Positions 25,833 to 34,069 of a stretch of 64,000 nt of DNA are shown here, in pieces. The stretch is from contig CAYUQJ010000002.1 of NCBI GenBank assembly GCA_964446955.1, positions 248,001 through 312,000 on the forward strand. Reading direction: 5' to 3'. Numbering within the stretch: position 1 is the stretch's first letter; every line of letters begins with the position of its first letter. This stretch comes from Leptolinea sp964446955 (GTDB lineage Bacteria; Chloroflexota; Anaerolineae; Anaerolineales; Anaerolineaceae). The notes beneath the pieces were generated by a model. That model did not search any database and was not told the DNA's origin. It worked only from the letters and a program-made list of their open reading frames with translations. A program made the translations under genes and the position numbers.

Positions 25833-27071
25833 ATGCACAGATCACGTGTTCTTTTGTGGGCTATTCTGATCATTGTATTGGGACTCGCGCCCATTACGGC
25901 CAACCCGGCAGTTGCATCCACTCCGGTTCCCGCAGGTTTGGCTGCACAGATGGACACATCCGGTCCGGCTGATTATCCGTCGGGTATCAATCCGCTCACG
26001 GGCCTTCCGGTGGACAATCCTGCAGATCTTGACTTGCCGCCGGCGCTGGTTTCCATCTCCACCTTCCCGCCATCCGTTCGTCCACAATCCGGCCTTTCGT
26101 ACAGCCCCTGGGTATTCGAATTGTTCATCGGCGAGGGTATGTCGCGATACCTGGCGTTGATCTACGGCAATTACCCGCAGGCTGATCTGGAAGATGCCGG
26201 AACGACGGAAGATGAAACAATAACGGCAGATGATCCGTCCATCGGGCCCATCCGTTCCGGCCGGCTGCCGTACGAGAGCATCCGCAAGCTGTACAACGGT
26301 TTCCTGGTAATGGCATCCGCGTATCACACCGTGGCCGAGAAATTGAGCGATTTTTCCAACATCTTCGGCACCGACGATGACGTTTCCGGCGGCAGCTCTG
26401 TCAAATCTACCGATCTGCGTGTGTTGGCGGAAAGCTACCGTGAAAAGCTGCGGATGACCGTTGAGGGATTGGGCGGTATGCATTTTGATCCGCAATACCC
26501 CGAGGGCGGGTTGCCCGCGTCACAGATATGGTATCCCGTAGCCGTGCTGAACCAGGTTGTCTGGCAGTACGATCCGGCAGCCGGAGCATACACCCGCTGG
26601 CAGGATAACGGAGACGGCGTGACCTTCATCCAACAGTATGACAAATTAAACGGCGAAACGTTGACGTACGAGAACGTGGTTATCCTGTTTGCCGAGCATC
26701 ACCGCTACGCCGACACGCTGATGGATGTAGACCTTTTATATGTGACAAAAGGCAAGGCAGTGTTGTTCCGCGACGGCCAGAAATACGATCTGTACTGGAC
26801 CACGCGCAGCGGTGAATATGAACAGACCACCGGGTTGATGCGCCCCATCCGCTTTATGGACGCGGACGGCAACCCCTTCCCCTTCAAACCCGGACAGACC
26901 TGGGTGCACCTGACACCCCTCGGTGCGCCCGTCTACGAGACGGAGCCCTGGGAGATGACCGGATTAACAGACCCGCACACTGCCTGGCAGCAGCATAAAC
27001 GATCGCGCGGTGAAGGCACCGGCTACTGGACGGTGGAGTTCTACCAGCCCGAGATCGTTCCGCAGAATTAA
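25833..27071 (+). CDS. DUF3048-domain exported protein, paralogue of the upstream gene
   Basis: A 412-residue protein with an N-terminal signal peptide (about 1-30, ending near 'ITANPAVAS'). The DUF3048 domain follows almost at once: 'YPSGINPLTGLPVDNPADL', 'RPQSGLSYSPWVFELFIGEG', 'IGPIRSGRLPYESIRKLYNG' and 'IRFMDADGNPFPFKPGQTWV'. It is clearly a paralogue of the protein encoded at 23905, sharing long near-identical stretches, but it lacks the Thr/Pro linker. The pair flanking grpB suggests local duplication. It is predicted to act outside the membrane, function unknown. Confidence 0.9.
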   Translation: MHRSRVLLWAILIIVLGLAPITANPAVASTPVPAGLAAQMDTSGPADYPSGINPLTGLPVDNPADLDLPPALVSISTFPPSVRPQSGLSYSPWVFELFIGEGMSRYLALIYGNYPQADLEDAGTTEDETITADDPSIGPIRSGRLPYESIRKLYNGFLVMASAYHTVAEKLSDFSNIFGTDDDVSGGSSVKSTDLRVLAESYREKLRMTVEGLGGMHFDPQYPEGGLPASQIWYPVAVLNQVVWQYDPAAGAYTRWQDNGDGVTFIQQYDKLNGETLTYENVVILFAEHHRYADTLMDVDLLYVTKGKAVLFRDGQKYDLYWTTRSGEYEQTTGLMRPIRFMDADGNPFPFKPGQTWVHLTPLGAPVYETEPWEMTGLTDPHTAWQQHKRSRGEGTGYWTVEFYQPEIVPQN

Positions 27072-27260
27072 GGTTCTTTTCATCTTTATCTTTTAATATA
27101 GATGGAATGTGTCCATCTTTTATCCTGTTTACCAACCATCACCAGGAATGAAAAGATACAGTAGAATTATGAGTTCTGGCTGATGGATTGGCCGGGCAAT
27201 ACAACAACCCGTAGAATTATCGCGCGGTCAGAAAACTTGACCGCCTCAAAGGATGGAAAA

Positions 27261-27974
27261 ATGAATAGTCGGAATATACTCCTCGGATTTGCCTGTCTGG
27301 CTGCCTGTGTGTTTCTGGCAGGCTGCAACCTGCCCGCCAACAGTGCGGACGCGACAAAAACCGCACAGGCCAACGAAGCCCAGTCTGTTTTGCAGACTGC
27401 CATGGCCAATGCCAGTGCTGCCATGACCCAGGCGGCAGTCTCAACAACCAAACCCACCACAGCACCCGTGGTTAATACCCCGGTTCCGGTCGTCATTCCC
27501 ACACTGGGACCCACACAAAAACCCATCCCGTCAGATCCGGGAACGGACAACGCGGCTCTCGCCGGTGAAACCATTCCTGATGGAACAAAATTCGTCCCTG
27601 GTGCGACCTTCACCAAGACGTGGCGGATGATGAATACCGGCACCTCCACCTGGACAAATTCCTATAAGCTGGTCTTTGTCGATGGTGATCAAATGGAAGC
27701 CGCCAAGGAATTTTATATTCCCGTCCCTGTGGAACCCGGCAAGATCATCGATATGTCGGTACAGATGAAAGCCCCGGATACTGAAGGGACCTACAAGGGC
27801 TATTGGAAGATCAAGAACCCGAATGAAAAAACCTTTGGTCCCGGTGGCACAGGCAGCTTCTGGGTACAGATTGTCGTCGCTGTCCCCACACCAACTGCCA
27901 CTGCCATACCACCCACAGCCACGGCCACCAGCGAGCCCACAGCTACAGCGGAAACTCCTGCCGCAAGCAGTTAA
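27261..27974 (+). CDS. Lipoprotein with NBR1-type immunoglobulin-like domain
   Basis: A protein of about 237 residues. The start at 27261 is preferred because AAGGATGG lies upstream and a lipoprotein signal follows at once ('FLAGC' lipobox, Cys near residue 22). The frame stays open upstream to 27183, but those codons would precede the signal peptide. Residues about 30-95 are Ala/Thr-rich with a TP linker; residues about 100-215 form an NBR1-Ig domain ('FVPGATFTKTWRMMNTGTSTW', 'LVFVDGDQMEA', 'GTYKGYWKIKNPN', 'FWVQIVV'). The C-terminus is a Thr/Ala-rich tail. In bacteria this domain occurs in surface proteins as a binding or spacer module. Confidence 0.88.
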   Translation: MNSRNILLGFACLAACVFLAGCNLPANSADATKTAQANEAQSVLQTAMANASAAMTQAAVSTTKPTTAPVVNTPVPVVIPTLGPTQKPIPSDPGTDNAALAGETIPDGTKFVPGATFTKTWRMMNTGTSTWTNSYKLVFVDGDQMEAAKEFYIPVPVEPGKIIDMSVQMKAPDTEGTYKGYWKIKNPNEKTFGPGGTGSFWVQIVVAVPTPTATAIPPTATATSEPTATAETPAASS

Positions 27975-27990
27975 AACCCTAATAAGAACA

Positions 27991-28030
27991 AAAAAAGCGG
28001 GGTGGACTATGAACGTCCACTCCGCTTTAC
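27991..28030 (-). terminator. Bidirectional terminator between the NBR1-Ig gene and the pyr/M48 operon
   Basis: AAAGCGGGGTGGAC and GTCCACTCCGCTTT pair (one G-T), loop of seven. The A run at 27991-27996 gives a long T run on the minus strand, so it ends the pyr-M48 message well and probably also the plus-strand gene. Confidence 0.85.
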
Positions 28031-28061
28031 TATCAGTCTGTTTTTTTACCGAATACGTCTT

Positions 28062-28877
28062 CTAGCGGCTGTATTCCTGCAAGGCTTTGATACGTTTGGC
28101 GATCATTGGATGATCGCTCAATAATTCACCCATATTTTCACCGACCGAGTCGTCCTGCCGTTCTATGACAGCCAGAGCCTGTTGCAGTTCAGCCGCCGTG
28201 TCGATATCCCCGACAGCCAACTGAGCCAGAGCGGCAATACCGCGGGTCAGGCTGCCGCACGCGGCCAGACCAGCCCGGTCACAGGTATACTCGCAAGCCC
28301 TTGACCACCAGCGAAAGGTGAACGTGAAGATGAGTGCCGCTCCAATCGATGATGGCATCCCGGCCATTCCACCCAGCAATGTATTCAGAAAGGTGTGGCC
28401 ATAAACGATATGCCCCATCTCATGTCCAATGACGAATTTCAACTCATCACGATTCATGATCTTCAGCATGGGTTCATAAATAACGATCACTTTGGGTGAA
28501 TGCAACCCGAAGGTGTACGCGTTTACCTGCCGCCCGGGAACGACAAAGACATCCACCGGTTCACAATCCAGCACTTCCTGGCATTCCCGTACCATCTCGC
28601 CCAACTCATCCAATACCTCATTCTCACCGGTACGTCCGGCCACTGGAACACGGTACGCCTGCCGTAGAAGCGCCTGGTGATGTTGCACATTGGCCATTGT
28701 ACTGACGCCGAGCATGATCATCCCCAGCAATGGAACCGCGCAAAGTGAAACACAGAACGCCGTTCCGGCTGTCAGGCCGGTAATGGCCGCGATGGTGATC
28801 AGTGCCATAACCGTGATGACCAGCAGGGTAATCAACAGAATCGGTATTTCCGATGGGTGTCGGGATGGACGTTTCAT
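28062..28877 (-). CDS. M48-family metalloprotease (HtpX-like)
   Basis: A 271-residue membrane protease. Two helices at about 13-32 and 37-60 precede the catalytic domain with 'FVIGHEMGHIVYGH' (HExxH zinc site and active Glu) and the third ligand in 'ACEYTCDRAGLAACG'. Members degrade misfolded membrane proteins. It is the last gene of the pyrimidine operon and its ATG overlaps the pyrD stop by four bases (ATGA). Such coupling to pyrD is odd, because PyrD of this class is itself a membrane-associated enzyme; a functional link is only inferred. Confidence 0.9.
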   Translation of the reverse strand: MKRPSRHPSEIPILLITLLVITVMALITIAAITGLTAGTAFCVSLCAVPLLGMIMLGVSTMANVQHHQALLRQAYRVPVAGRTGENEVLDELGEMVRECQEVLDCEPVDVFVVPGRQVNAYTFGLHSPKVIVIYEPMLKIMNRDELKFVIGHEMGHIVYGHTFLNTLLGGMAGMPSSIGAALIFTFTFRWWSRACEYTCDRAGLAACGSLTRGIAALAQLAVGDIDTAAELQQALAVIERQDDSVGENMGELLSDHPMIAKRIKALQEYSR

Positions 28878-29920
28878 GCGGTTTTGGGATATTTCAAACC
28901 GAAATTCAGGATATCGCGTACCAATTCCGGACCGGTATAAATGAGGCCGGTGTAGACCTGAACAAGTGCCGCGCCCGCGTCGATCTTTTCCTGCGCGTCC
29001 TCGGGAGTGATGATCCCGCCACTGGCAATGACCGGTATCTCGCCTCCGAGCATGGCAACCACCTTTCGAATCAATTCGGTGTTCAACGCCTTCAATGGTT
29101 TTCCGCTCAGACCGCCGATTTCATGCGCAAGCGGTGAATGAAGGTGCGGCCGTCCGATGGTGGTATTGCTGATGATCACGCCATCCATGCCCGTAATAAC
29201 GATCGCGTCCAGAGCCTGTTCCAGCTCTTCATCTGTCATATCGGGGGCCAGTTTGACCACCATGGGAACGGTGCGTCCGGTGGCATGCCCGGCAGCCGTG
29301 ATCTCATCGTTCAAGGGCTCCAGTAATTCCAACAACGCTTTACGGGTTTGCAGTTCGCGTAAACCGGGCGTGTTGGGTGAGCTGACATTGACTGCCAGGT
29401 AATCCGCCAGAGGGAAGAACTGCCGGGTAAGGTGCAGATAATCGTCAATGGCCAATTCGTTGGGAGTCACCTTGTTCTTGCCGATATTCACGCCGACTAC
29501 AAAGCCGTTTCCACGTGCGTGACGGATCTTATTGGCCAGAAAATCTGCCCCATTATTGGGAAAACCCATGCGGTTGATGACCGCTTCGTCTTCAACCAGA
29601 CGGAAAACACGCGGCTTGGGATTGCCCGGTTGGGCTTTGGGGGTAACGGTACCCACTTCAATGTGACCGAAACCCAGTGCCGCAAGACCGCGCCAGCCCA
29701 AACCATCCTTGTCATATCCGGCTGCCATACCAACCGGATTGGGAAATTTTAGCCCCATACATTCCACTTCAGGACCCTTTTGTTTTGCCCGGTACATTGC
29801 CCGGACCAGTGCCGTGGCAGGCGGAAACCACCCGGCCAGTTGAAGCATCCAAATGGTCGTGTGATGCGCCTGTTCCGGTGTGAGCTGGAAGATCAGAGGC
29901 CGAAACGTTTTATAGTTCAT
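28874..29920 (-). CDS. pyrD: Dihydroorotate dehydrogenase (quinone), class 2
   Basis: A 348-residue enzyme that oxidises dihydroorotate to orotate and passes electrons to quinone at the membrane. The N-terminal helices ('FQLTPEQAHHTTIWMLQ') are the class 2 membrane patch. FMN and substrate motifs are 'GMAAGYDKDGLGWRGLAALG', 'NRMGFPNNGAD', 'VNVSSPNTPGLRELQ' (catalytic Ser) and 'IASGGIITPEDAQEKI'. AGGAAAG precedes the ATG. It lies three bases after pyrFE and overlaps the M48 gene. Because it is class 2, no pyrK is needed and none is present. Confidence 0.96.
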   Translation of the reverse strand: MNYKTFRPLIFQLTPEQAHHTTIWMLQLAGWFPPATALVRAMYRAKQKGPEVECMGLKFPNPVGMAAGYDKDGLGWRGLAALGFGHIEVGTVTPKAQPGNPKPRVFRLVEDEAVINRMGFPNNGADFLANKIRHARGNGFVVGVNIGKNKVTPNELAIDDYLHLTRQFFPLADYLAVNVSSPNTPGLRELQTRKALLELLEPLNDEITAAGHATGRTVPMVVKLAPDMTDEELEQALDAIVITGMDGVIISNTTIGRPHLHSPLAHEIGGLSGKPLKALNTELIRKVVAMLGGEIPVIASGGIITPEDAQEKIDAGAALVQVYTGLIYTGPELVRDILNFGLKYPKTA

Positions 29921-29923
29921 TTT

Positions 29924-31360
29924 TTACTTTCCTGGTTGTTTCAAAAACTCCCGGACTGCATTTATCTGGTCCAGCGGGATACGTTCTTTGGATTCCCAGT
30001 GGTCCAGCAAGCCGGTTAATGTGAGGGCGGCGTGTAGATTGAATCCCGCAGCATTTAGCGATTCACGGGCGCCGGATTGCCGGTCAATCAGCACAACCAC
30101 ATCTTCTACAGCCAGACCGGCTGATGCCAACTTTTCAATGGCTTCAAACTTACTGCCGCCTGTGGTGGCAAGATCGTCGATCACTACCACCCGTTCGCCG
30201 GGTTTATAAAAACCTTCGATGTCCGCCTTGGTACCGTAAGCCTTTGATTCCTTTCGGGGGTAGATCACCGGCCATCCGGTCTGAAGACTGATGGCTGTGG
30301 CAATGGGAAGTGCGGCATACGGTAACGCAGCCAGACGGTCGAATTTCAATTCTTTTAATATGGGGATATAAGCAGCAGCGGCTTGAGCCAAAAGGTCAGG
30401 GTGGGATACCAATTGCCGCAAATCGATATAGATGGGTGATTCAAGTCCGGATTTCAGGATGAATTTTCCAAACCCGATGCAGCCGTCATTCAACAGCCCT
30501 TCCACCAGGGCATCTGATATCCGACGCTTCCCGTTTGTCGGGGCATTGGCCGCCGTCGGGCAACACTCGGAAATGTGTTGCTTGATTTTCGCGTGTAAAT
30601 CCAGCGCCGCTTGCCGCATATCCAGTGCTTTCGATATGGCGCGGGAAACCGGTATCAACATACCCGATTTATCCGCCCTTAAACCTTCCTGCAACGCGAG
30701 GGAAAGGTCGGCGCCCTGTGGGCCAACTCCCGGCGCCAGGATCCACATATCCGGCACAAGTTCTCGCACGCATTGCAGCGCCTCGACCTGCGTGGCGCCA
30801 ACCACCAGTCCAATGTTGTTATCGGAGTTCCATTCACTTGCCAGCAGGGCTACTTTTTCAAACAGCCGTAAAGGCATATGTTCCCCGGCCAGATGCAGGT
30901 CCTGCAGGTCCATCGCGCCCGGGTTGGATGTTTTGCAAAGCAGAAATACACCCCGGTTCGGGTCTTTCAGAAAGGGTTGTATCGAGTCAAACCCGAGGTA
31001 CGGATTCAATGTGATACCGCCGCCATTTAGATTAACAAACGCGGACCTGGCATAGGCATCCGCCGTAGAGGAGATATCTCCCCGTTTACTGTCAAGTATC
31101 ACCGGAATACCATCCGGCACCGCGGCGATTACTTCCTTTAAGGCCTGCCAGCCTTCCGGCCCGAACGCTTCAAAAAAAGCTGAGTTGGGCTTATAAGCTG
31201 CCGCTATATCCGAAGTGGCTTCGATCATTCGCAGGCTGAAATCCCGGGCGGCGCTGGCAGTCGGCTCTGCCAGTTGTTCCGGGCGCGGATCGATCCCAAT
31301 GCACAACAGGGATCCGGTCTTGCTTACTCGTTCTTCCAATTGGGTGAAAAAGGGCTTCAT
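29924..31360 (-). CDS. pyrFE: Bifunctional OMP decarboxylase / orotate phosphoribosyltransferase
   Basis: A protein of 478 residues carrying both last steps of UMP synthesis. Residues about 1-270 are PyrF (type 2): 'CIGIDPRPEQL', 'ILDSKRGDISSTADAYA' (catalytic Lys/Asp), 'LCKTSNPGA' and 'ILAPGVGPQGADL'. Residues about 285-478 are PyrE: 'SGLESPIYIDLRQLVSHP', 'YPRKESKAYGTKADIEG' and the PRPP loop 'VVVIDDLATTGGSKFEAI'. The order decarboxylase-transferase is the reverse of eukaryotic UMP synthase and is known from cyanobacteria and some other bacteria. I take the ATG at 31360 (AGAGG upstream); a GTG at 31366 is in frame. Confidence 0.95.
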   Translation of the reverse strand: MKPFFTQLEERVSKTGSLLCIGIDPRPEQLAEPTASAARDFSLRMIEATSDIAAAYKPNSAFFEAFGPEGWQALKEVIAAVPDGIPVILDSKRGDISSTADAYARSAFVNLNGGGITLNPYLGFDSIQPFLKDPNRGVFLLCKTSNPGAMDLQDLHLAGEHMPLRLFEKVALLASEWNSDNNIGLVVGATQVEALQCVRELVPDMWILAPGVGPQGADLSLALQEGLRADKSGMLIPVSRAISKALDMRQAALDLHAKIKQHISECCPTAANAPTNGKRRISDALVEGLLNDGCIGFGKFILKSGLESPIYIDLRQLVSHPDLLAQAAAAYIPILKELKFDRLAALPYAALPIATAISLQTGWPVIYPRKESKAYGTKADIEGFYKPGERVVVIDDLATTGGSKFEAIEKLASAGLAVEDVVVLIDRQSGARESLNAAGFNLHAALTLTGLLDHWESKERIPLDQINAVREFLKQPGK

Positions 31361-31381
31361 CCCCACCTCTTTTTGCGTTGA

Positions 31382-32374
31382 TTATACCTTGCCTAACACC
31401 AATGCAAGCAAAGCCATACGGGTATACAGGCCATATTCCATCTGGCGGAAATACGCCGCACGCGGATCATCATCCACTTCCATGGCAATCTCGTTTACAC
31501 GCGGAAGGGGGTGCATGACGATCATTTCCTCTTTTGCTTTTTTCAGTGTGTCCGGTCCGATAATGTAACTGCCTTTCACTGCCTCGTAGGACGCCTCATC
31601 CGGGAAACGCTCCTTCTGGACACGGGTTACATACAATACATCCGATTCACCCAGACATGGATCCAATTCAGTAAAAGCTTTCTGTGGGATGTTCTTTTCC
31701 TTCACTTCGTTGTAGACCTCATCCGGCATGCTCAACACTTCCGGCGCGACGTAGTTGATCTTCACATCATACAGGGTGAGCAGGCGGGCCAGTGAGTGGA
31801 CGGTGCGTCCGTGTTTGAGGTCACCCAGCATGGTTACGGTCAGACCGTCGATCCGCCCCATCTCCTGAAAGATGGTGAACAGATCAAGCAACGCCTGGGT
31901 GGGATGTTCCCCCACACCGTCACCGGCATTGATAACCGGCTTGTGGGCATATTTCGCAGCAATGGCTGCCGACCCGACCTCGGGATGACGCAGAACGATC
32001 ACATCGGCATAACATTCCAGCGATCGGATGGTATCCGGCAGGGATTCACCTTTGGAGACAGAGGAATACTTCACTTCGTTGATCGGGATCACCGAGCCGC
32101 CCAACCGTTCCATGGCTGAGGTAAATGAGGCTGACGTACGGGTGGAGGGTTCATAGAACAGGTTGGCGAGGATTTTTCCCTTCAGCAGATCGAACGTGCC
32201 TACGCGGCGTACCATGCCCTGCATTTCCTTGGCCACGGCAAAGATATAATCCAAATCGTTGCGGTCAAACTGCTTTACCGAGATGACATCCGTTCCATAG
32301 AAACGGGTCTCCTTGTGGTCGCCGAACGGAAGCACTGGATTCGGTCGATAGGCGGGTGGTTGATGTGGTGTCAT
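31382..32374 (-). CDS. pyrB: Aspartate carbamoyltransferase catalytic subunit
   Basis: A 330-residue enzyme joining carbamoyl phosphate and aspartate. The carbamoyl phosphate site 'FYEPSTRTSASF', the mobile Lys loop 'SVSKGESLPDTIRSL', 'HPEVGSAA', 'GEHPTQALLDLFTI', 'LGDLKHGRTVHSLA' and 'HPLPRVNEI' are all intact. No pyrI regulatory gene is nearby, so the enzyme may be unregulated by nucleotides or work in complex with PyrC. An excess of about 20 N-terminal residues precedes the usual start of the fold. AAGGAG lies six bases before the ATG. It follows pyrC by 35 bases. Confidence 0.97.
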   Translation of the reverse strand: MTPHQPPAYRPNPVLPFGDHKETRFYGTDVISVKQFDRNDLDYIFAVAKEMQGMVRRVGTFDLLKGKILANLFYEPSTRTSASFTSAMERLGGSVIPINEVKYSSVSKGESLPDTIRSLECYADVIVLRHPEVGSAAIAAKYAHKPVINAGDGVGEHPTQALLDLFTIFQEMGRIDGLTVTMLGDLKHGRTVHSLARLLTLYDVKINYVAPEVLSMPDEVYNEVKEKNIPQKAFTELDPCLGESDVLYVTRVQKERFPDEASYEAVKGSYIIGPDTLKKAKEEMIVMHPLPRVNEIAMEVDDDPRAAYFRQMEYGLYTRMALLALVLGKV

Positions 32375-32409
32375 AAAATCTCCTTATTAATGGATAGAGA
32401 TGGATATAC

Positions 32410-33471
32410 TTATTTCAGATCAGGTCGTACATTGCGCCCGGAACCAGGTCGGGCCAGAACTTCGCCGTCCTTGTAAACTTCTTTTCCCCGAAGAGTAACG
32501 GATTTTATCCGCCCGGTCAGCGGGAAACCATCAAAAGGCGACCAGCCGCAGCGGGTACGGGTCTTTCCCGCGTCGAATGTCCAACGGGCTGTGGGATCGA
32601 TCTCCACGAACGTATCCGGCTGCTCGGGCAGATGGAAGATACGGCGGGGATTGATAATGCAACGGTCAACAATATCATTCAGCGTCAACCGCCCCTGCGA
32701 CATGGCTGTCAGGTAGAGCGGCAGGGCACTTTCCAGTCCAGGGAAACCGGGTGGCGGGTTTTCGCCGTCTTTTTCTGCCAGCGTATGGGGTGCGTGATCT
32801 GTGGCGAAGCAGTCGATATAGTCCAGGTTGTCCCACAGCGCCTGGACATCCTCCCGCGAGGCCAGACGAGGTCGGACTTCCGAACGGCCGGGGCCGATGG
32901 TGGAGATATCATCCCGGCTGAGGAAGAGGTGATGCGGTGTCACCTCACAGGTCACCGGGATGCCCTTCTCCTTCGCGGCCTTGATGAGCAGGATCTCACT
33001 GCGCAGCGAGATATGGCACAGGTGCACCGGCCGGTTGGTCACTTCAGCCAGCAAAATGGCTGCGGCCAATGATGGACCTTCGGCGTGAACACAAAGAGGC
33101 GATGAAGCCGGCCAGTTCTGAAAATGCCTGAGCCAGTCTTCCATGTCGTCGAGTTTCAGATCACCATAGGTCTGGTCGAGGTACATCTTAAGCCCGGCGG
33201 CATATGGAGCCAGCCCCGCGATAGTGTCCCGGTTGCCAGTTCCCGCGCCGACAAAATGGGCAAAGTCACAGCGGGCTTTGGAAGTGGCCAGAGAAAGGGT
33301 TGTTTCAAGGGTCAATTTGTCAGCAACCGGTGGTTTCGTATTGGGCATGGCCAGCACCATCGTCACGCCGCCAGCCAGGGCGGCCGCCGTACCGCTGTCC
33401 CAATCTTCCTTATATTCGCCCCCCGGTTCGCGCATATGCACGTGCGGATCGATCAGTCCGGAAATTCTCAT
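32410..33471 (-). CDS. pyrC: Dihydroorotase, CAD-like type
   Basis: A 353-residue zinc enzyme that closes carbamoyl aspartate to dihydroorotate. Motifs are 'LIDPHVHMREPGGEYKED', 'AGLKMYLDQTYGDLKLDDM' (the carboxylated Lys), 'CVHAEG', 'VHLCHIS', 'CEVTPHHLFLS' and 'DCFATDHAPHT'. The 'GLKMYLDQTYG' segment resembles the dihydroorotase domain of animal CAD rather than E. coli PyrC. GGAGGG precedes the ATG by six bases. It is the first gene of the operon, and a transcription terminator lies only 22 bases before its start codon. Confidence 0.95.
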   Translation of the reverse strand: MRISGLIDPHVHMREPGGEYKEDWDSGTAAALAGGVTMVLAMPNTKPPVADKLTLETTLSLATSKARCDFAHFVGAGTGNRDTIAGLAPYAAGLKMYLDQTYGDLKLDDMEDWLRHFQNWPASSPLCVHAEGPSLAAAILLAEVTNRPVHLCHISLRSEILLIKAAKEKGIPVTCEVTPHHLFLSRDDISTIGPGRSEVRPRLASREDVQALWDNLDYIDCFATDHAPHTLAEKDGENPPPGFPGLESALPLYLTAMSQGRLTLNDIVDRCIINPRRIFHLPEQPDTFVEIDPTARWTFDAGKTRTRCGWSPFDGFPLTGRIKSVTLRGKEVYKDGEVLARPGSGRNVRPDLK

Positions 33472-33602
33472 GGTTTCCCTCCATCGACAGGCAAAAAAAG
33501 AGAGCCCGATTCAGGCTCTCTGATAAAAACAAATATGTCATCCCCGCCGGTTGAAGGCAGCTCGCGCTTCATATATCGTGTGTGCGGAGGATTTTTGTAC
33601 AT
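33468..33602 (-). CDS. Putative 44-residue leader peptide of the pyrimidine operon
   Basis: An open frame from ATG at 33602 runs through the whole leader and the terminator hairpin, and stops at a TGA that overlaps the pyrC ATG. It begins MYKNPPHTRY and ends LPVDGGKP. The length, 44 codons, equals that of the E. coli pyrBI leader peptide, and ribosomes in this frame would melt the terminator. No Shine-Dalgarno precedes the ATG; the predicted 5' end is about four bases upstream, so it would be leaderless. A second in-frame ATG is at codon 11. An open frame this long arises by chance roughly one time in eight, so coding is suggested rather than proved. Confidence 0.45.
   Translation of the reverse strand: MYKNPPHTRYMKRELPSTGGDDIFVFIREPESGSLFLPVDGGKP
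33493..33521 (-). terminator. Transcription attenuator in the pyr operon leader
   Basis: AGAGAGCC and GGCTCTCT form a perfect eight-base-pair stem followed by seven T, ending 22 bases before the pyrC ATG. No promoter can fit between it and pyrC, so all pyr transcripts must pass it. Upstream on the same RNA are a U-rich tract (33522-33536) and a small hairpin CTGCC/GGCGG (33544-33560) that may pause RNA polymerase. This is the arrangement of UTP-sensitive attenuation. Confidence 0.85.
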
Positions 33603-33612
33603 GCCGTGCGCT

Positions 33613-33640
33613 ATTTTACCGGAAAAATCCATGGAGTCAA
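33613..33640 (-). promoter_or_regulatory. Promoter of the pyr operon
   Basis: Minus strand: TTGACT at 33635-33640 and TAAAAT at 33613-33618, 16 bases apart. The start point would be about 33606, giving a leader of about 135 bases before pyrC. Confidence 0.75.
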
Positions 33641-33733
33641 GGCGATTCGGACATTATTCTGGATTTTCTTAATATTCATAGGTTTTTCACTGCTAAATCG
33701 GATGGAAATTCCACTTCTGGCAGTAAATCGCTA

Positions 33734-34069
33734 TTATTGGAAGAAAGACACCGCGTATTGCAGCAGCCATAGGATCACCATTCCGGACGTGATGGTGATC
33801 AGAATGTTCCGTGTTTTCAATGCGATTACCACCGCCAGCAATCCGGCGACCAGCCGCAAATTCGATAACGAGAGCTGAATACCCCCGTCGCGCACCAACA
33901 ATTCCGGCAGCACAATGGCAGAGAACACGGCCGGCGGCACCAGCCGCAGGATACGCGTCATAAAACCCGGCATATTGAAACGCTGGAAAATCAGGATGAA
34001 CGAAAGGCGGATCAGGTAAGTCCCCAACCCACCCAGGATCAGAATGAGCCAAATATTCAGCGCGTCCAT
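33734..34069 (-). CDS. azlD: Branched-chain amino acid exporter small subunit
   Basis: A 111-residue protein with four membrane helices, typical of AzlD: 'ILGGLGTYLIRLSFILIF', 'RLVPPAVFSAIVLPELL', 'RLVAGLLAVVIALKTRNILIT'. With AzlC it forms an exporter for branched-chain amino acids or related compounds. The ATG at 34069 lies 13 bases inside azlC; the longer open frame upstream is only azlC read in another frame. About 94 bases separate its stop from the pyr promoter, and I see no separate terminator for azlCD in that gap. Confidence 0.9.
   Translation of the reverse strand: MDALNIWLILILGGLGTYLIRLSFILIFQRFNMPGFMTRILRLVPPAVFSAIVLPELLVRDGGIQLSLSNLRLVAGLLAVVIALKTRNILITITSGMVILWLLQYAVSFFQ

Noticed and set aside
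30432..31055. A 207-codon plus-strand frame
   Set aside because: Antisense of pyrFE, no domain, no start signals.
33493..33602. PyrR-dependent attenuation in the pyr leader
   Set aside because: I find no convincing PyrR anti-antiterminator consensus loop and there is no pyrR gene in the window.
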